From Bacillota bacterium (GTDB lineage: Bacteria; Bacillota_I; Bacilli_A; Acholeplasmatales; Acholeplasmataceae): a stretch of 20,491 nt of DNA. A program made the translations under genes and the position numbers. The notes beneath the pieces were generated by a model. The model searched no databases, had not been told where the DNA came from, and saw nothing but the letters and a program-made list of their open reading frames with translations. Below, one piece after another: positions 1-8,855 of the stretch (position 1 is the stretch's first letter; each line of letters starts with the position of its first letter). The stretch spans positions 1-20,491 of the forward strand of contig JAURNN010000066.1 in NCBI GenBank assembly GCA_030830185.1, read 5' to 3'.

Positions 1-1703
1 GATATCGTGACTGGGACATTGAATTATATTTTCCTAATGCTGTCTCAGATATAAGAAGTTGGGTTGTGATTTTAGAAGCGATGTATGATGATCTTTTAAG
101 TGTTGCATCATCTTCAAATCCATCTGAAATTGCAAACATGAATGTTTCTATTAACCGTTTAAATGATATTGCAAATGACATTAATAGTTTACCTTCTAAG
201 ATGGTACAGTTTTCTGATGGAGATTCATCAGTGAATCAAATGCTTGGTCAAATCGTTTCTCAATTGATGCGATCTAATTTAGAACTTGAACGCATTATTG
301 TTCATGGTGACGTATCATTGCCTAGACCTTATGCAACGATATTTACTTCTATTTTTGAAGGTTCAAAACGTCTTGTACTATCATTTGTGAATAATCCATA
401 TTCAGTAAATAACTCAGATGAAGATTTAAATGTTTGGGTGAATTATCCGAGACAATATATCGAAATCATGCAAATCATGATTGACCAGTCTTTTCCAGGC
501 GATAGAAAAGTAACACTCTCTCAAATGCCTGATCAAAATAAACTGATTTTATCAAACACATCTGGTAAATCACCCGATGTTGCAATCGGTGTTGATCACT
601 GGATTCCATATGAATTTTCTATACGTGGTGCAGCTGTCGATTTAAGACAGTTTGAAGGTTATGAAGAAGTGGTTTCTCGTTTCTCTAAAGGTGCACTCAT
701 CCCATATGCATTTGAAGATGGGATGTATGGATTACCCTCTACTCAAAACTTTTGGGTGACTTTTTATAGAAATGATATTTTAAATAGTATTGGTGTAGAA
801 ACCATTCCAAATACTTGGGATGATGTTATTGATTCTTTACCACTACTTCAAAGTTATGGTCTGAATTATTTTGTTCCACTTGCTCAGTTTTCAGGACTTA
901 AGCCATTTGTTGCGACCATTCCATATGTGTATCAATTTGGTGGTAATCTATATACTGAAAATGGGATGCAAACTGGGATTAATTCAACAGAAACATTAGA
1001 AGGTATGGAACTCATGAGTGAGCTGTTCACCTTGTATAATGTCCCTAAATTTGTTGGTAATTTCTTTAATAGTTTTAGATATGGTACATTACCAATAGGC
1101 ATTGGAGATTTATCAACATACATTTTATTAAATAGCGCTGCTGATGAGCTTGATGGCTTATGGTCCATGGCACCACACCCAGGTGTTTATGATCCAGAAA
1201 CCGAGACAGTGAATCGCTATGCATCTGTAGGTGCACAGTCAAATATGATTTTATCTCAATCTACGTATCAAGATGAAGCGTGGGCATTTTTAGACTGGTG
1301 GTCATCTACTGAAATACAAGCTGAATTTGCGTTAACGTTATTATCGACATATGGTAAACAATACTTCTGGAATACAGCTAATTTAGAAGCGTTTAATCTC
1401 ATTCCAATGCCTAGACAGCATAAAGAAGTCATTCAAGCGCAATGGGAATATGCGATTGAAGCACCACGTATTCCAGGAAGTTATATGGTTGAGCGTGAAA
1501 TGAGTAATGCTTGGACGAATATCGTATTTAATGGTGTGAATCCAAGACAAGCATTAGATGAAGCCGTTCGTATCGCAAACCGTGAAATTTTATATAAGAT
1601 GGCTGAGTTTGGATATGTTGTTAATGGTCAACCAATAAAAGATTATGTTGTACCAACTATCGATAACATCGATGATTGGTTAAAGGAGCATGCTCATGAT
1701 TAA
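1..1703 (+). CDS. Sugar ABC transporter substrate-binding protein, 5'-truncated by window edge
   Basis: The reading frame is open from base 3 to the TAA at 1701-1703 (566 visible residues). The GTG at 66 is internal, so the true start lies left of the window. Visible residues about 1-130 are mainly helical with no family I can name. From about residue 142 (LNVWVNYPRQY) a family 1-type extracellular solute-binding domain begins. Landmarks are PDVAIGV (about 191-197), YGLPSTQNF (about 242-250) and a C-terminal WSSTEIQAEFA segment. It should bind a sugar outside the membrane and deliver it to the two permeases that follow. Similar large binding proteins with an N-terminal extension occur, as I recall, next to DUF5696/Yip1 genes in Paenibacillus and clostridia. 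Signal peptide and lipobox would be in the missing part. The sugar cannot be read from the sequence; the GH16 gene in the same operon suggests beta-glucan oligosaccharides. Certain as a binding protein, uncertain for the substrate. Confidence 0.9.
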   Translation, partial: YRDWDIELYFPNAVSDIRSWVVILEAMYDDLLSVASSSNPSEIANMNVSINRLNDIANDINSLPSKMVQFSDGDSSVNQMLGQIVSQLMRSNLELERIIVHGDVSLPRPYATIFTSIFEGSKRLVLSFVNNPYSVNNSDEDLNVWVNYPRQYIEIMQIMIDQSFPGDRKVTLSQMPDQNKLILSNTSGKSPDVAIGVDHWIPYEFSIRGAAVDLRQFEGYEEVVSRFSKGALIPYAFEDGMYGLPSTQNFWVTFYRNDILNSIGVETIPNTWDDVIDSLPLLQSYGLNYFVPLAQFSGLKPFVATIPYVYQFGGNLYTENGMQTGINSTETLEGMELMSELFTLYNVPKFVGNFFNSFRYGTLPIGIGDLSTYILLNSAADELDGLWSMAPHPGVYDPETETVNRYASVGAQSNMILSQSTYQDEAWAFLDWWSSTEIQAEFALTLLSTYGKQYFWNTANLEAFNLIPMPRQHKEVIQAQWEYAIEAPRIPGSYMVEREMSNAWTNIVFNGVNPRQALDEAVRIANREILYKMAEFGYVVNGQPIKDYVVPTIDNIDDWLKEHAHD

Positions 1704-2580
1704 GCGAATGAATGGACCGGCATGGTTTATTGTTCCTTATTGGACTTTATTTTTAATATTCATCATTTTGCCGGTCATTGCAGCAATTTATTTATCATTT
1801 ACATATTTTAACGCCATTCAAACTCCAAGATTTGTTGGAATTAACAATTATATAGAATTGATTACAACAGATACTGTGTTTATGCAGTATGTACTTTCAA
1901 ATACCTTACGTTTTGCGCTTATTGTTGGACCTTTTGGTTACATCATGGCATTTTTACTTGCTTGGATGTTAGCACAAGTTCCAGCCGTTCCTAGAACGAT
2001 TTTAGCCATTATCTTATACTCACCATCACTTACGATGGGGGTTGCGATGGCAGCCATGTGGCGTATTATATTCTCCGGTGATGCTAACGGGTATTTAAAT
2101 GCGATCCTTTTATCTAATAATTTAATATTAGAACCGTTACAATTTTTACAATCACCAGAATACTTAATGACCATTATGATCGTTGTATCACTTTGGAGTT
2201 CAATGGGTGTTGGGTTTTTAGCCATGCTTGCGGGTGTCTTAAATATCGATCAGACTTTGTATGAAGCTGCATATGTTGATGGTTTAAAAAATAGAACTCA
2301 AGAAATTTTATACATTACTTTACCTTCTATGAAACCACAGCTCCTATTTGGTGCGGTGATGGCGGTTGTTTCGACATTTCAAGCAGGGATGATTGGTGTT
2401 CAGTTAGCTGGGTCAAATCCGACCCCTCAATATGCTGGACAACTCATTGTCAACCATATCGAAGACTTTGGATTTATACGCTATATGATGGGGTATGCAG
2501 CAGCAGTTTCTGTAGTATTACTGATCATTGTGTATGCGATATCTAAAGTGACATTTAAAGTGCTTGGAGAAAAATCATGA
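1696..2580 (+). CDS. Sugar ABC transporter permease, MalF/UgpA-like (first pair)
   Basis: Membrane subunit of a binding-protein-dependent sugar importer, 294 residues with about six hydrophobic segments. The cytoplasmic EAA loop that docks the ATPase is clear: EAAYVDG about residues 190-196, ending in the LPSMKP segment about 209-214. I start at the ATG at 1696 because AAAGGAG (1682-1688) lies 7 bases upstream of it; the in-frame ATG at 1690 is only 1 base from that site. The start overlaps the binding-protein gene by 8 bases, so translation is probably coupled. The partner is the MalG-like protein that follows. No ATPase gene is nearby, so a shared MsmK/UgpC-type ATPase is probably used. Confidence 0.93.
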   Translation: MIKRMNGPAWFIVPYWTLFLIFIILPVIAAIYLSFTYFNAIQTPRFVGINNYIELITTDTVFMQYVLSNTLRFALIVGPFGYIMAFLLAWMLAQVPAVPRTILAIILYSPSLTMGVAMAAMWRIIFSGDANGYLNAILLSNNLILEPLQFLQSPEYLMTIMIVVSLWSSMGVGFLAMLAGVLNIDQTLYEAAYVDGLKNRTQEILYITLPSMKPQLLFGAVMAVVSTFQAGMIGVQLAGSNPTPQYAGQLIVNHIEDFGFIRYMMGYAAAVSVVLLIIVYAISKVTFKVLGEKS

Positions 2581-3464
2581 AAAAGAGATATTCTAAATTT
2601 CAAGGGATGAAGATTAATCCAAGTCGCTTTCATCCAAGTCAAATTCCATTTTATTCCTTTTTATTACCATTTTCATTACTCATGTTGCTTCCAATTATTT
2701 TTATTTTTAATCATGCGTTTAAACCAATTGGAGAACTATTTGCTTTCCCACCTCGTTTTTTTGTAAGACAACCAACCTTTGATAATTTTGTTGAGCTTGC
2801 ACGAATTACATCCTCATCAGGTGTTCCATTTTCTAGATACATTGTTAATAGTTTACTAGTGACGATTATCGGTGTGACGTTTTCAATTTTGATTACGAGT
2901 TTATCAGCGTATGGTCTATCTAAATTAAAGTTTAAAGGTAAAAAAATATTATTTGAAATCAATACGCTCGCACTCATGTTTGTTCCAATTGCAGTTCAAA
3001 TACCTAGGTATTTAATCATTGCACGTATGGGACTCATTGATACGTATTTAGGGCATATATTGCCAGTCGTGATATTACCTGTAGCAATGTTTTTATTAAA
3101 ACAATTTATTGATCAGACACCAAATGAACTTATTGAATCTGCAAAAATTGATGGTGCCTCTGAGATGGAAATTTTCTTTAAAATTATTTTTCCAATTATT
3201 TTACCAGCAATTGCAACTGTTGGTATTTTGTCATTTCAAGTGTTGTGGAACGATACATCAACATCGATTTTATATATCGATGATGAATCAAAACGTACAC
3301 TTGCCTTTTTCATGATGAGTTTAACATCCGCTCAAGGTAATACAGTTGCAGGTCAAGGGATGGCAGCAGCAGCTTCTTTAATTATGTTTATACCGAATTT
3401 AGTACTCTTTATATTCTTACAAAGTCGTGTGATGAATACCATGGCGCATTCGGGGATTAAATAA
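2577..3464 (+). CDS. Carbohydrate ABC transporter permease, MalG/UgpE-like (first pair)
   Basis: Second membrane subunit of the first importer, 295 residues. A basic N-terminal stretch of about 25 residues precedes the first membrane helix (about 26-48), with about five more helices after it. The EAA loop reads ESAKIDGAS (about 187-195) followed by the IIFPIILP turn, the normal MalG-class signature. The start overlaps the upstream stop as ATGA, with GGAG at 2567-2570 as ribosome binding site. With the preceding MalF-like protein it should form the heterodimeric channel fed by the binding protein at the left edge. Length and layout are ordinary for the family; the transported sugar is not evident from the sequence. 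Confidence 0.93.
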   Translation: MKKRYSKFQGMKINPSRFHPSQIPFYSFLLPFSLLMLLPIIFIFNHAFKPIGELFAFPPRFFVRQPTFDNFVELARITSSSGVPFSRYIVNSLLVTIIGVTFSILITSLSAYGLSKLKFKGKKILFEINTLALMFVPIAVQIPRYLIIARMGLIDTYLGHILPVVILPVAMFLLKQFIDQTPNELIESAKIDGASEMEIFFKIIFPIILPAIATVGILSFQVLWNDTSTSILYIDDESKRTLAFFMMSLTSAQGNTVAGQGMAAAASLIMFIPNLVLFIFLQSRVMNTMAHSGIK

Positions 3465-5488
3465 TGAAAAAGTTTATCGTTATATTACTTATTTTATTAA
3501 CATTACCTTTATTTGTTGTTGAAGCAAATGGCGTACCTTATTTAACATTTACCTATTCATCAACGAATGGGCGTTTTGTTTACACACAAGACGCATACGT
3601 GCCTTTATCAAGAAAACAAACGTTTGGAGATATCACACTTGATAACCCTCAAGACATCACCTTTGATGATCAAGATGTGATGTATATTGCAGACAGAGAT
3701 TTAGGAATCATTATCGTTTATGATGAAGTCAATCAAGTTACAAAAACATTCGGTGAAGGCATACTAGAAGGACCAACAGGTGTCCATATCGGATCTGATG
3801 GACACGTTTATGTTGCAGACTTTATTACTAAGAAAGCATATCAATTTGCACCGAATAATGATGACACCTATGAACTGATACAAACCTATGAAAAACCTCT
3901 TAACTCGCCGTTTTTTAGTGAAGAGGACCCGTTTGATCCAACAAAAATTACAACTGATAACGCAAATAACGTCTATGTTTTACTGGCTGGTAACATTAAT
4001 GGTTTAGCACAATATAAGAATGATGGCACTTTTTTTGGTTATTTTGGTGGGAATAGTATTCCAGCATCATGGCAAAATACAGTAACATTTTTATTTTTTG
4101 ATGAAGAGACGCGACGTAACTTATTTCAAATCATCCCTGATCCAGTGTTTAATATTGCAACCGATCAGGACGGATTGATTCTTACTACGACAAAAGGATT
4201 AGATGGCTATTTAAAATTGAATATTGCAAACTTTGTATTAAATCGCTCTGTATGGGGATTTGATAATAACGAAGATCTTTATGTAGGTCCTTATGAAACC
4301 ATTTTCGCGGTGACAAGTGAAGGATATATTGTTGAATATGGTCCTGATGGAAGTGTTTTATTTATTTTTAGTGGGACGGATACATCTAATATTCAAGGTC
4401 TTTTCCAAGGACCTACAAGTATTGCTGTGAATTCAAAAAGCCAAATTTATGTCTTAGATAATCAAACAGCTTCACTTCAAGTGTTTGTACCAACCTCATT
4501 TGCTAACTTAGTTCATTCAGCGATTGAATTGTATCAAGATGGTCGTTATGTAGAAGCACTTGAGCCATGGCAACAAGTCCTTGAACAAAATGCCCTTTTT
4601 GATCTCGCAAATCAAGGGTTAGGGGATGCTTATTTTGCTGAGATGAATTACGAAGAAGCATTATACTATTATGAGATTGCACGTAATCAACAAGGATACA
4701 GCGATGCATTTTGGGAAGTAAGAAATGATGTCTTACTCAATTCTGGTGCGTTTATTATTGTCTTTTTGTTTGGTGTACTCGCATTATCCATTGGTGGTAA
4801 ATACTTAAAACTCAATGACGTGTTATTAAAGCCAATCCATTTAGTCAATAATAAGATTAAAGATTATAAGCTAGTAAAAGAATTAAAATTTGGATTTTAT
4901 TTAATGACCCATCCTGTGGATGGTTATTATGGAATCAAGCGAGAAAATAAAGCGAGTTACTTGTCAGCAACCATTTATTTCTTACTGTTTTTTATTGTGT
5001 ATTTAATATTTATTTTTGAAACGAATTTCTTATTTAATCCACTCATAAGATCACAAATAGATATTTTTGAACAAATCATTTCTATTTTCTTACCGTATCT
5101 ATTATTTGTATTAGCTAACTATCTTGTATGTTCCATTCGTGATGGTGAAGGTTCTTTTAAAGATGTTTATGTTGCAACATCATATAGTTTATTACCGGCA
5201 ATCATCGGTCTACCGTTAATGACATTTGTTTCTCAGGGTTTAACTCTTAATGAAGCATTTCTATTTGATTTTGGTATGCTTATCATTTATATCCTAACTG
5301 GATTTTATTTAGTGATGATGGTGAAAGAAATTCATTATTATGAAATGAAAGCAACAGTTGGAAACATACTCATTACACTATTTACAGCAATTATGATTTT
5401 AGTCGTTGTATTTATTGTGTACTTATTATTGGGCGAAGTAGTTCAACTATTTTTAGATATTATTAGGGAGGTGACGGTTCGTGGTTAA
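3464..5488 (+). CDS. Secreted beta-propeller (NHL-like)/TPR/Yip1 membrane protein
   Basis: A 674-residue protein with three visible parts. A signal peptide covers about residues 1-21 (VVEA before the mature end). Residues about 45-345 carry repeated strands of the type GPTGVHIGSDGHVYVAD and GPTSIAVNSKSQIYVLD, typical of NHL/six-bladed propellers. Residues about 346-412 form a pair of TPR-like helix hairpins (ALEPWQQVLEQNALFDLANQ, GDAYFAEMNYEEALYYYEIA). After a membrane helix (about 428-446) and a loop, residues about 475-665 hold about five membrane segments resembling the Yip1 domain. The propeller and TPR should face outward. The gene starts one base inside the previous stop (TAATG) and ends 8 bases inside the next gene, between a complete permease pair and the DUF5696-like gene, so it is probably an accessory of the uptake complex. 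Function is inferred: a scaffold or glycan-contacting protein. Signal, propeller and TPR calls are firm; Yip1 is likely. Confidence 0.78.
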   Translation: MKKFIVILLILLTLPLFVVEANGVPYLTFTYSSTNGRFVYTQDAYVPLSRKQTFGDITLDNPQDITFDDQDVMYIADRDLGIIIVYDEVNQVTKTFGEGILEGPTGVHIGSDGHVYVADFITKKAYQFAPNNDDTYELIQTYEKPLNSPFFSEEDPFDPTKITTDNANNVYVLLAGNINGLAQYKNDGTFFGYFGGNSIPASWQNTVTFLFFDEETRRNLFQIIPDPVFNIATDQDGLILTTTKGLDGYLKLNIANFVLNRSVWGFDNNEDLYVGPYETIFAVTSEGYIVEYGPDGSVLFIFSGTDTSNIQGLFQGPTSIAVNSKSQIYVLDNQTASLQVFVPTSFANLVHSAIELYQDGRYVEALEPWQQVLEQNALFDLANQGLGDAYFAEMNYEEALYYYEIARNQQGYSDAFWEVRNDVLLNSGAFIIVFLFGVLALSIGGKYLKLNDVLLKPIHLVNNKIKDYKLVKELKFGFYLMTHPVDGYYGIKRENKASYLSATIYFLLFFIVYLIFIFETNFLFNPLIRSQIDIFEQIISIFLPYLLFVLANYLVCSIRDGEGSFKDVYVATSYSLLPAIIGLPLMTFVSQGLTLNEAFLFDFGMLIIYILTGFYLVMMVKEIHYYEMKATVGNILITLFTAIMILVVVFIVYLLLGEVVQLFLDIIREVTVRG

Positions 5489-7808
5489 TCTTATTAAACT
5501 ATTCACAATCATGACACTTGCATCGATGATGACCATCATAAGACCTCAAGTTGAAGATCAAGTTGAGCCTTTTAACAGTAATCAAATGATCATGGATAAT
5601 AATATGTTATCAAGTAATCGTTTCACTCAAGAAGATGATTATGATCAAGATCAAATCGATGCTTTTAATAACTTATATCAAGTGAATTACAATGAAGAAG
5701 AACGTGCTTTACTTGGATATCTTTATTCAATTGAAAATGCGAGATATATTTTATATTTTGAACCGATGAGTTTTTCAGTATTACTTTATGATAAAGTCAA
5801 TGACTATATGATGAGCTCTCGTGCTGAATTTCAAGGAATATCAGGAGAAAGAGAAAATAACACCGCAACAAGAAATCGATTGAACAGTGGGTTGTGGTTA
5901 TCATATGTGAGAAAAGCAAACGTATCACAAGCAACTGAAACAACCGTTTCTCTATATGATTTAGCAGATGTGGACTATGTCAATAATGGATCAGTGACTG
6001 AAACGCAATCACAACTTTCAACCTTTGAAATTGTTGATGGTAGTTATGATGAACGTGATATTGAGGTTTCAGTATTAGAAGTCAATCAAGTGTTGATTGC
6101 AACGGTCGATGCAAAAGCAATTGATGCGTCACTTGAAGTTCATTTATCATTGAATGAACGCGGTCTAGAAGTTTATATTCCAGCAGATAAATTAATTGAG
6201 TCTGGGAATATTTATGGTCTTACATCGATTTCTGTTTTTCCATATTTTGGCGCAGTGAGAGAGAATCTTGCCCCAGGTTATATGTTAATCCCAGATCAAG
6301 TTGGTGGTCTCATTCGTTTTGAAAAACCGATTGAAGCGACCATACGCGCTTTATTTTATGGTGGGGATCAAGGTTTAAATGATAATACGCGCGCGTATTT
6401 ATCTTTACCAGTTGTTGGAATCATTCATGATGTAAATCAACAAGGGTTTTATGTCAGTATCGATGAAGGTGCAGAGTTATCAGAATTAGAAGCTGTTTTT
6501 TGGTCTTCTCGAACGCGTTATTATAGAACGCAACTTAATTTTCAATTAAGACCTATTTATAAAGCAATTATTAATGCCGCTGGAGATGGTAGAGATCAAA
6601 TCCCAGACGCACTCACAAATAAAGATTACCGAGCAACTTATACATTATTAGGTGATGATGCAAACTATGTAGGTATTGCAAATCATTACCAATCCTATTT
6701 ATTAAATGAAGGTGAACTTGTTAAACAAGAAGTGTCACAAATGCCGTATTTATTACAATTTTTGATGGGAGATCAAACACCTTCATTTTTAGGAACAACG
6801 TACTTGGAAATGACCTCAGCTCAAGATGCAGAAGACATTTTAGATGACTTATTAAGTCGCGGCGTGACACCTAGTGTCATCAGTTTATTAGGATGGTCTA
6901 GAGACGGTGCGATTGATCAAGCACCATACCGGTTACGTGATATTCATCAGTTAGAGGATTTAGAATCTTTTATAAAGTCTCAAAATATGGATATTCTGCG
7001 TCATCAAGATTATGTCATGAGCAGTGAGTTATCTGAACGCATTGGCTTTAATCGCGATGTTGCTTTAAATTATTCAAGATTAAAAATGACAACGCTGCAA
7101 CGTTCATTGAATACACAATCAATTGATCAATATTTTGTATATCCTGATAGAAGTTTAGCGTTATCAAATCAAGATGATATATCCGCTGCGTATTTAACAA
7201 GTATAGGACGTATCTTAAATTCTTATTATGATCAAGGTTTTTATGATCGCATCGACACAAGAATCATTTATGATGAATTATTGTCTTCATATGACATGCT
7301 TATGTTACGTCAACCGAGTTTGTATGCATTAAAATATGCAAATTATTACACCCATATGCCAATCATTCACTCACAATATTACTTTTATACAGACACAGTT
7401 CCATTTGTTCCTATTGTGTTAAGTGGGATTTTACCAGTATTTAGTAGTGAACTTAATTTTAATGCAATTGGTGATGTATTAAAACTTCAAATGTTAGATT
7501 ACGGCATGTATCCGAATTTTATTGTGACAGAACAACCAACACAAACAATGCGTTTTACGCGTTCGAATATTTTTTTCACAACACATATTGATGTCTTTGA
7601 AGAAGAAATGGTAACAACATATAATCAATTTAAACGTATTTATGATGAGATAGGATTTCAAAAAGTGATTCAACGTGACGTGCTAGATCTAGGAATTGTA
7701 CTCGTTACTTATGAAGATCAAACGCAAGTTTTAATTAACTATACAAATGACACTTATATGATGGGTAGCTTTAGAATTGATGCCTTGTCTGCAGAGGTGA
7801 TCGCATGA
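5481..7808 (+). CDS. Large secreted protein resembling DUF5696 family, possible glycoside hydrolase-like fold
   Basis: A 775-residue protein starting at GTG 5481, 9 bases after a strong AGGGAGG site (5465-5471) and overlapping the upstream gene by 8 bases. Residues about 4-20 form a hydrophobic export signal without a lipobox, so it is secreted or N-terminally anchored. Residues about 75-360 are strand-rich and include GYMLIPDQVGGLIRF (about 266-280), matching the GYL-PDGSGALI-type motif I associate with DUF5696. Residues about 380-700 alternate helix and strand with a GWSRDG turn (about 471-476) and a TVPFVPIVLSGILPVF segment (about 639-654), as in a TIM-barrel hydrolase. The last about 60 residues look like a beta domain (VLINYTNDTY). 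The catalytic residues are not obvious. It lies directly before the second permease pair, overlapping by ATGA, in the usual place of a binding-protein gene. Family assignment is from memory; an enzymatic or sugar-capturing role is inference. Confidence 0.68.
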   Translation: MVNLIKLFTIMTLASMMTIIRPQVEDQVEPFNSNQMIMDNNMLSSNRFTQEDDYDQDQIDAFNNLYQVNYNEEERALLGYLYSIENARYILYFEPMSFSVLLYDKVNDYMMSSRAEFQGISGERENNTATRNRLNSGLWLSYVRKANVSQATETTVSLYDLADVDYVNNGSVTETQSQLSTFEIVDGSYDERDIEVSVLEVNQVLIATVDAKAIDASLEVHLSLNERGLEVYIPADKLIESGNIYGLTSISVFPYFGAVRENLAPGYMLIPDQVGGLIRFEKPIEATIRALFYGGDQGLNDNTRAYLSLPVVGIIHDVNQQGFYVSIDEGAELSELEAVFWSSRTRYYRTQLNFQLRPIYKAIINAAGDGRDQIPDALTNKDYRATYTLLGDDANYVGIANHYQSYLLNEGELVKQEVSQMPYLLQFLMGDQTPSFLGTTYLEMTSAQDAEDILDDLLSRGVTPSVISLLGWSRDGAIDQAPYRLRDIHQLEDLESFIKSQNMDILRHQDYVMSSELSERIGFNRDVALNYSRLKMTTLQRSLNTQSIDQYFVYPDRSLALSNQDDISAAYLTSIGRILNSYYDQGFYDRIDTRIIYDELLSSYDMLMLRQPSLYALKYANYYTHMPIIHSQYYFYTDTVPFVPIVLSGILPVFSSELNFNAIGDVLKLQMLDYGMYPNFIVTEQPTQTMRFTRSNIFFTTHIDVFEEEMVTTYNQFKRIYDEIGFQKVIQRDVLDLGIVLVTYEDQTQVLINYTNDTYMMGSFRIDALSAEVIA

Positions 7809-8854
7809 AACAAACATTAAAAAAAATCGGTGTTTGGTTTCAAACATTTGGTGCAAAAATTATTTCATTTTATGATGCTAAAATCGATCCAATTTTATCT
7901 AAAATTGGATATGCTTTAACACATAATCCGATGATTAGAGTAAACGATTTAACAGTTAAAATCATCGGTCTCAATTTTAAGATCACAAGGAAAAGAAGAG
8001 ATGCTTTTTACGGGTACACGTTTATTTCGTTATGGCTTGTTGGATTACTTATTTTTACCTTATATCCAATGTTATATGCCTTATATTTAAGTTTCTTTGA
8101 AGCTTATTATAATTTACAAACAGGAATTACGACTTCTTTTGTAGGATTTGAAAACTACTTTAATATTTTTAGAAGTCAAACGCTTGTGCCTCTGTTTGCA
8201 AACTATGTGATTCGTATGCTTGTCTCTGTACCACTGATTATTGTGTTTTCCATTATTATTGCGGTCTTAATTAACGTTCCAATGAAGGGGAAAAGTATTT
8301 TTAGAACCATCTTTTTCTTACCTGTCATTATTGCAACGGGACCAGTGATAGGAGAATTAACAGCTCAAAATGCAACGACACTTCCTGCACTTGAAAATAG
8401 TAATGTATTAAATTTTATATCCGATAACTTAGGAAACTGGCTTGCAGATCCGATGGTTTTACTATTAAATTCGTTGTTACTTGTATTATGGTATGCAGGG
8501 ATTCCAATTTTAATTTTCTTAGCAGGACTTCAAAAAATCGATAAAAGTGTCTATGAAGCAGCCGATATTGATGGTGCTTCACCTTGGGATCGCTTTTGGA
8601 AAATTACATTACCTGGTATCTCATCACTCATTTCAGTTGCTGTGATTTATATTGTTGTCACCATGAGTTTATTTGTTGAATCAGGTGGGATTTTAGAACT
8701 CACACGCTCTCACATGCTTGTTGGTGCACCCGACTCACAATTTTGGTTTGGGTATGGGTATGCCGCAGCAATCGCTTGGATTTATTTCATCTTCATGGTG
8801 ATCATTATGAGCGTATTCGTGCTCATCCTTCGTGGAAGAAAGGAGAAAGCATAA
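7805..8854 (+). CDS. Sugar ABC transporter permease, MalF/LplB-like (second pair), with long N-terminal tail
   Basis: Membrane subunit of a second importer in the same operon, 349 residues. The EAA loop is EAADIDGAS (about 251-259) followed by WDRFWKITLPG (about 261-271). Six hydrophobic segments start at about residue 70. The N-terminal 66 residues are polar or amphipathic and rich in Lys, making the protein some 50-60 residues longer than the first MalF-like protein. A periplasm-side stretch between about 180 and 215 is also extended. The start is an ATGA overlap with the DUF5696-like gene, so both are likely made together. It pairs with the next gene. It is clearly different in sequence from the first permease pair, so this is not a recent duplication. 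Confidence 0.92.
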   Translation: MKQTLKKIGVWFQTFGAKIISFYDAKIDPILSKIGYALTHNPMIRVNDLTVKIIGLNFKITRKRRDAFYGYTFISLWLVGLLIFTLYPMLYALYLSFFEAYYNLQTGITTSFVGFENYFNIFRSQTLVPLFANYVIRMLVSVPLIIVFSIIIAVLINVPMKGKSIFRTIFFLPVIIATGPVIGELTAQNATTLPALENSNVLNFISDNLGNWLADPMVLLLNSLLLVLWYAGIPILIFLAGLQKIDKSVYEAADIDGASPWDRFWKITLPGISSLISVAVIYIVVTMSLFVESGGILELTRSHMLVGAPDSQFWFGYGYAAAIAWIYFIFMVIIMSVFVLILRGRKEKA

Positions 8855-8855
8855 T

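Noticed and set aside
1690..1698. ATG at 1690 as start of the first MalF-like permease
   Set aside because: It lies 1 base after the AAAGGAG site. The ATG at 1696 has a normal 7-base spacing.
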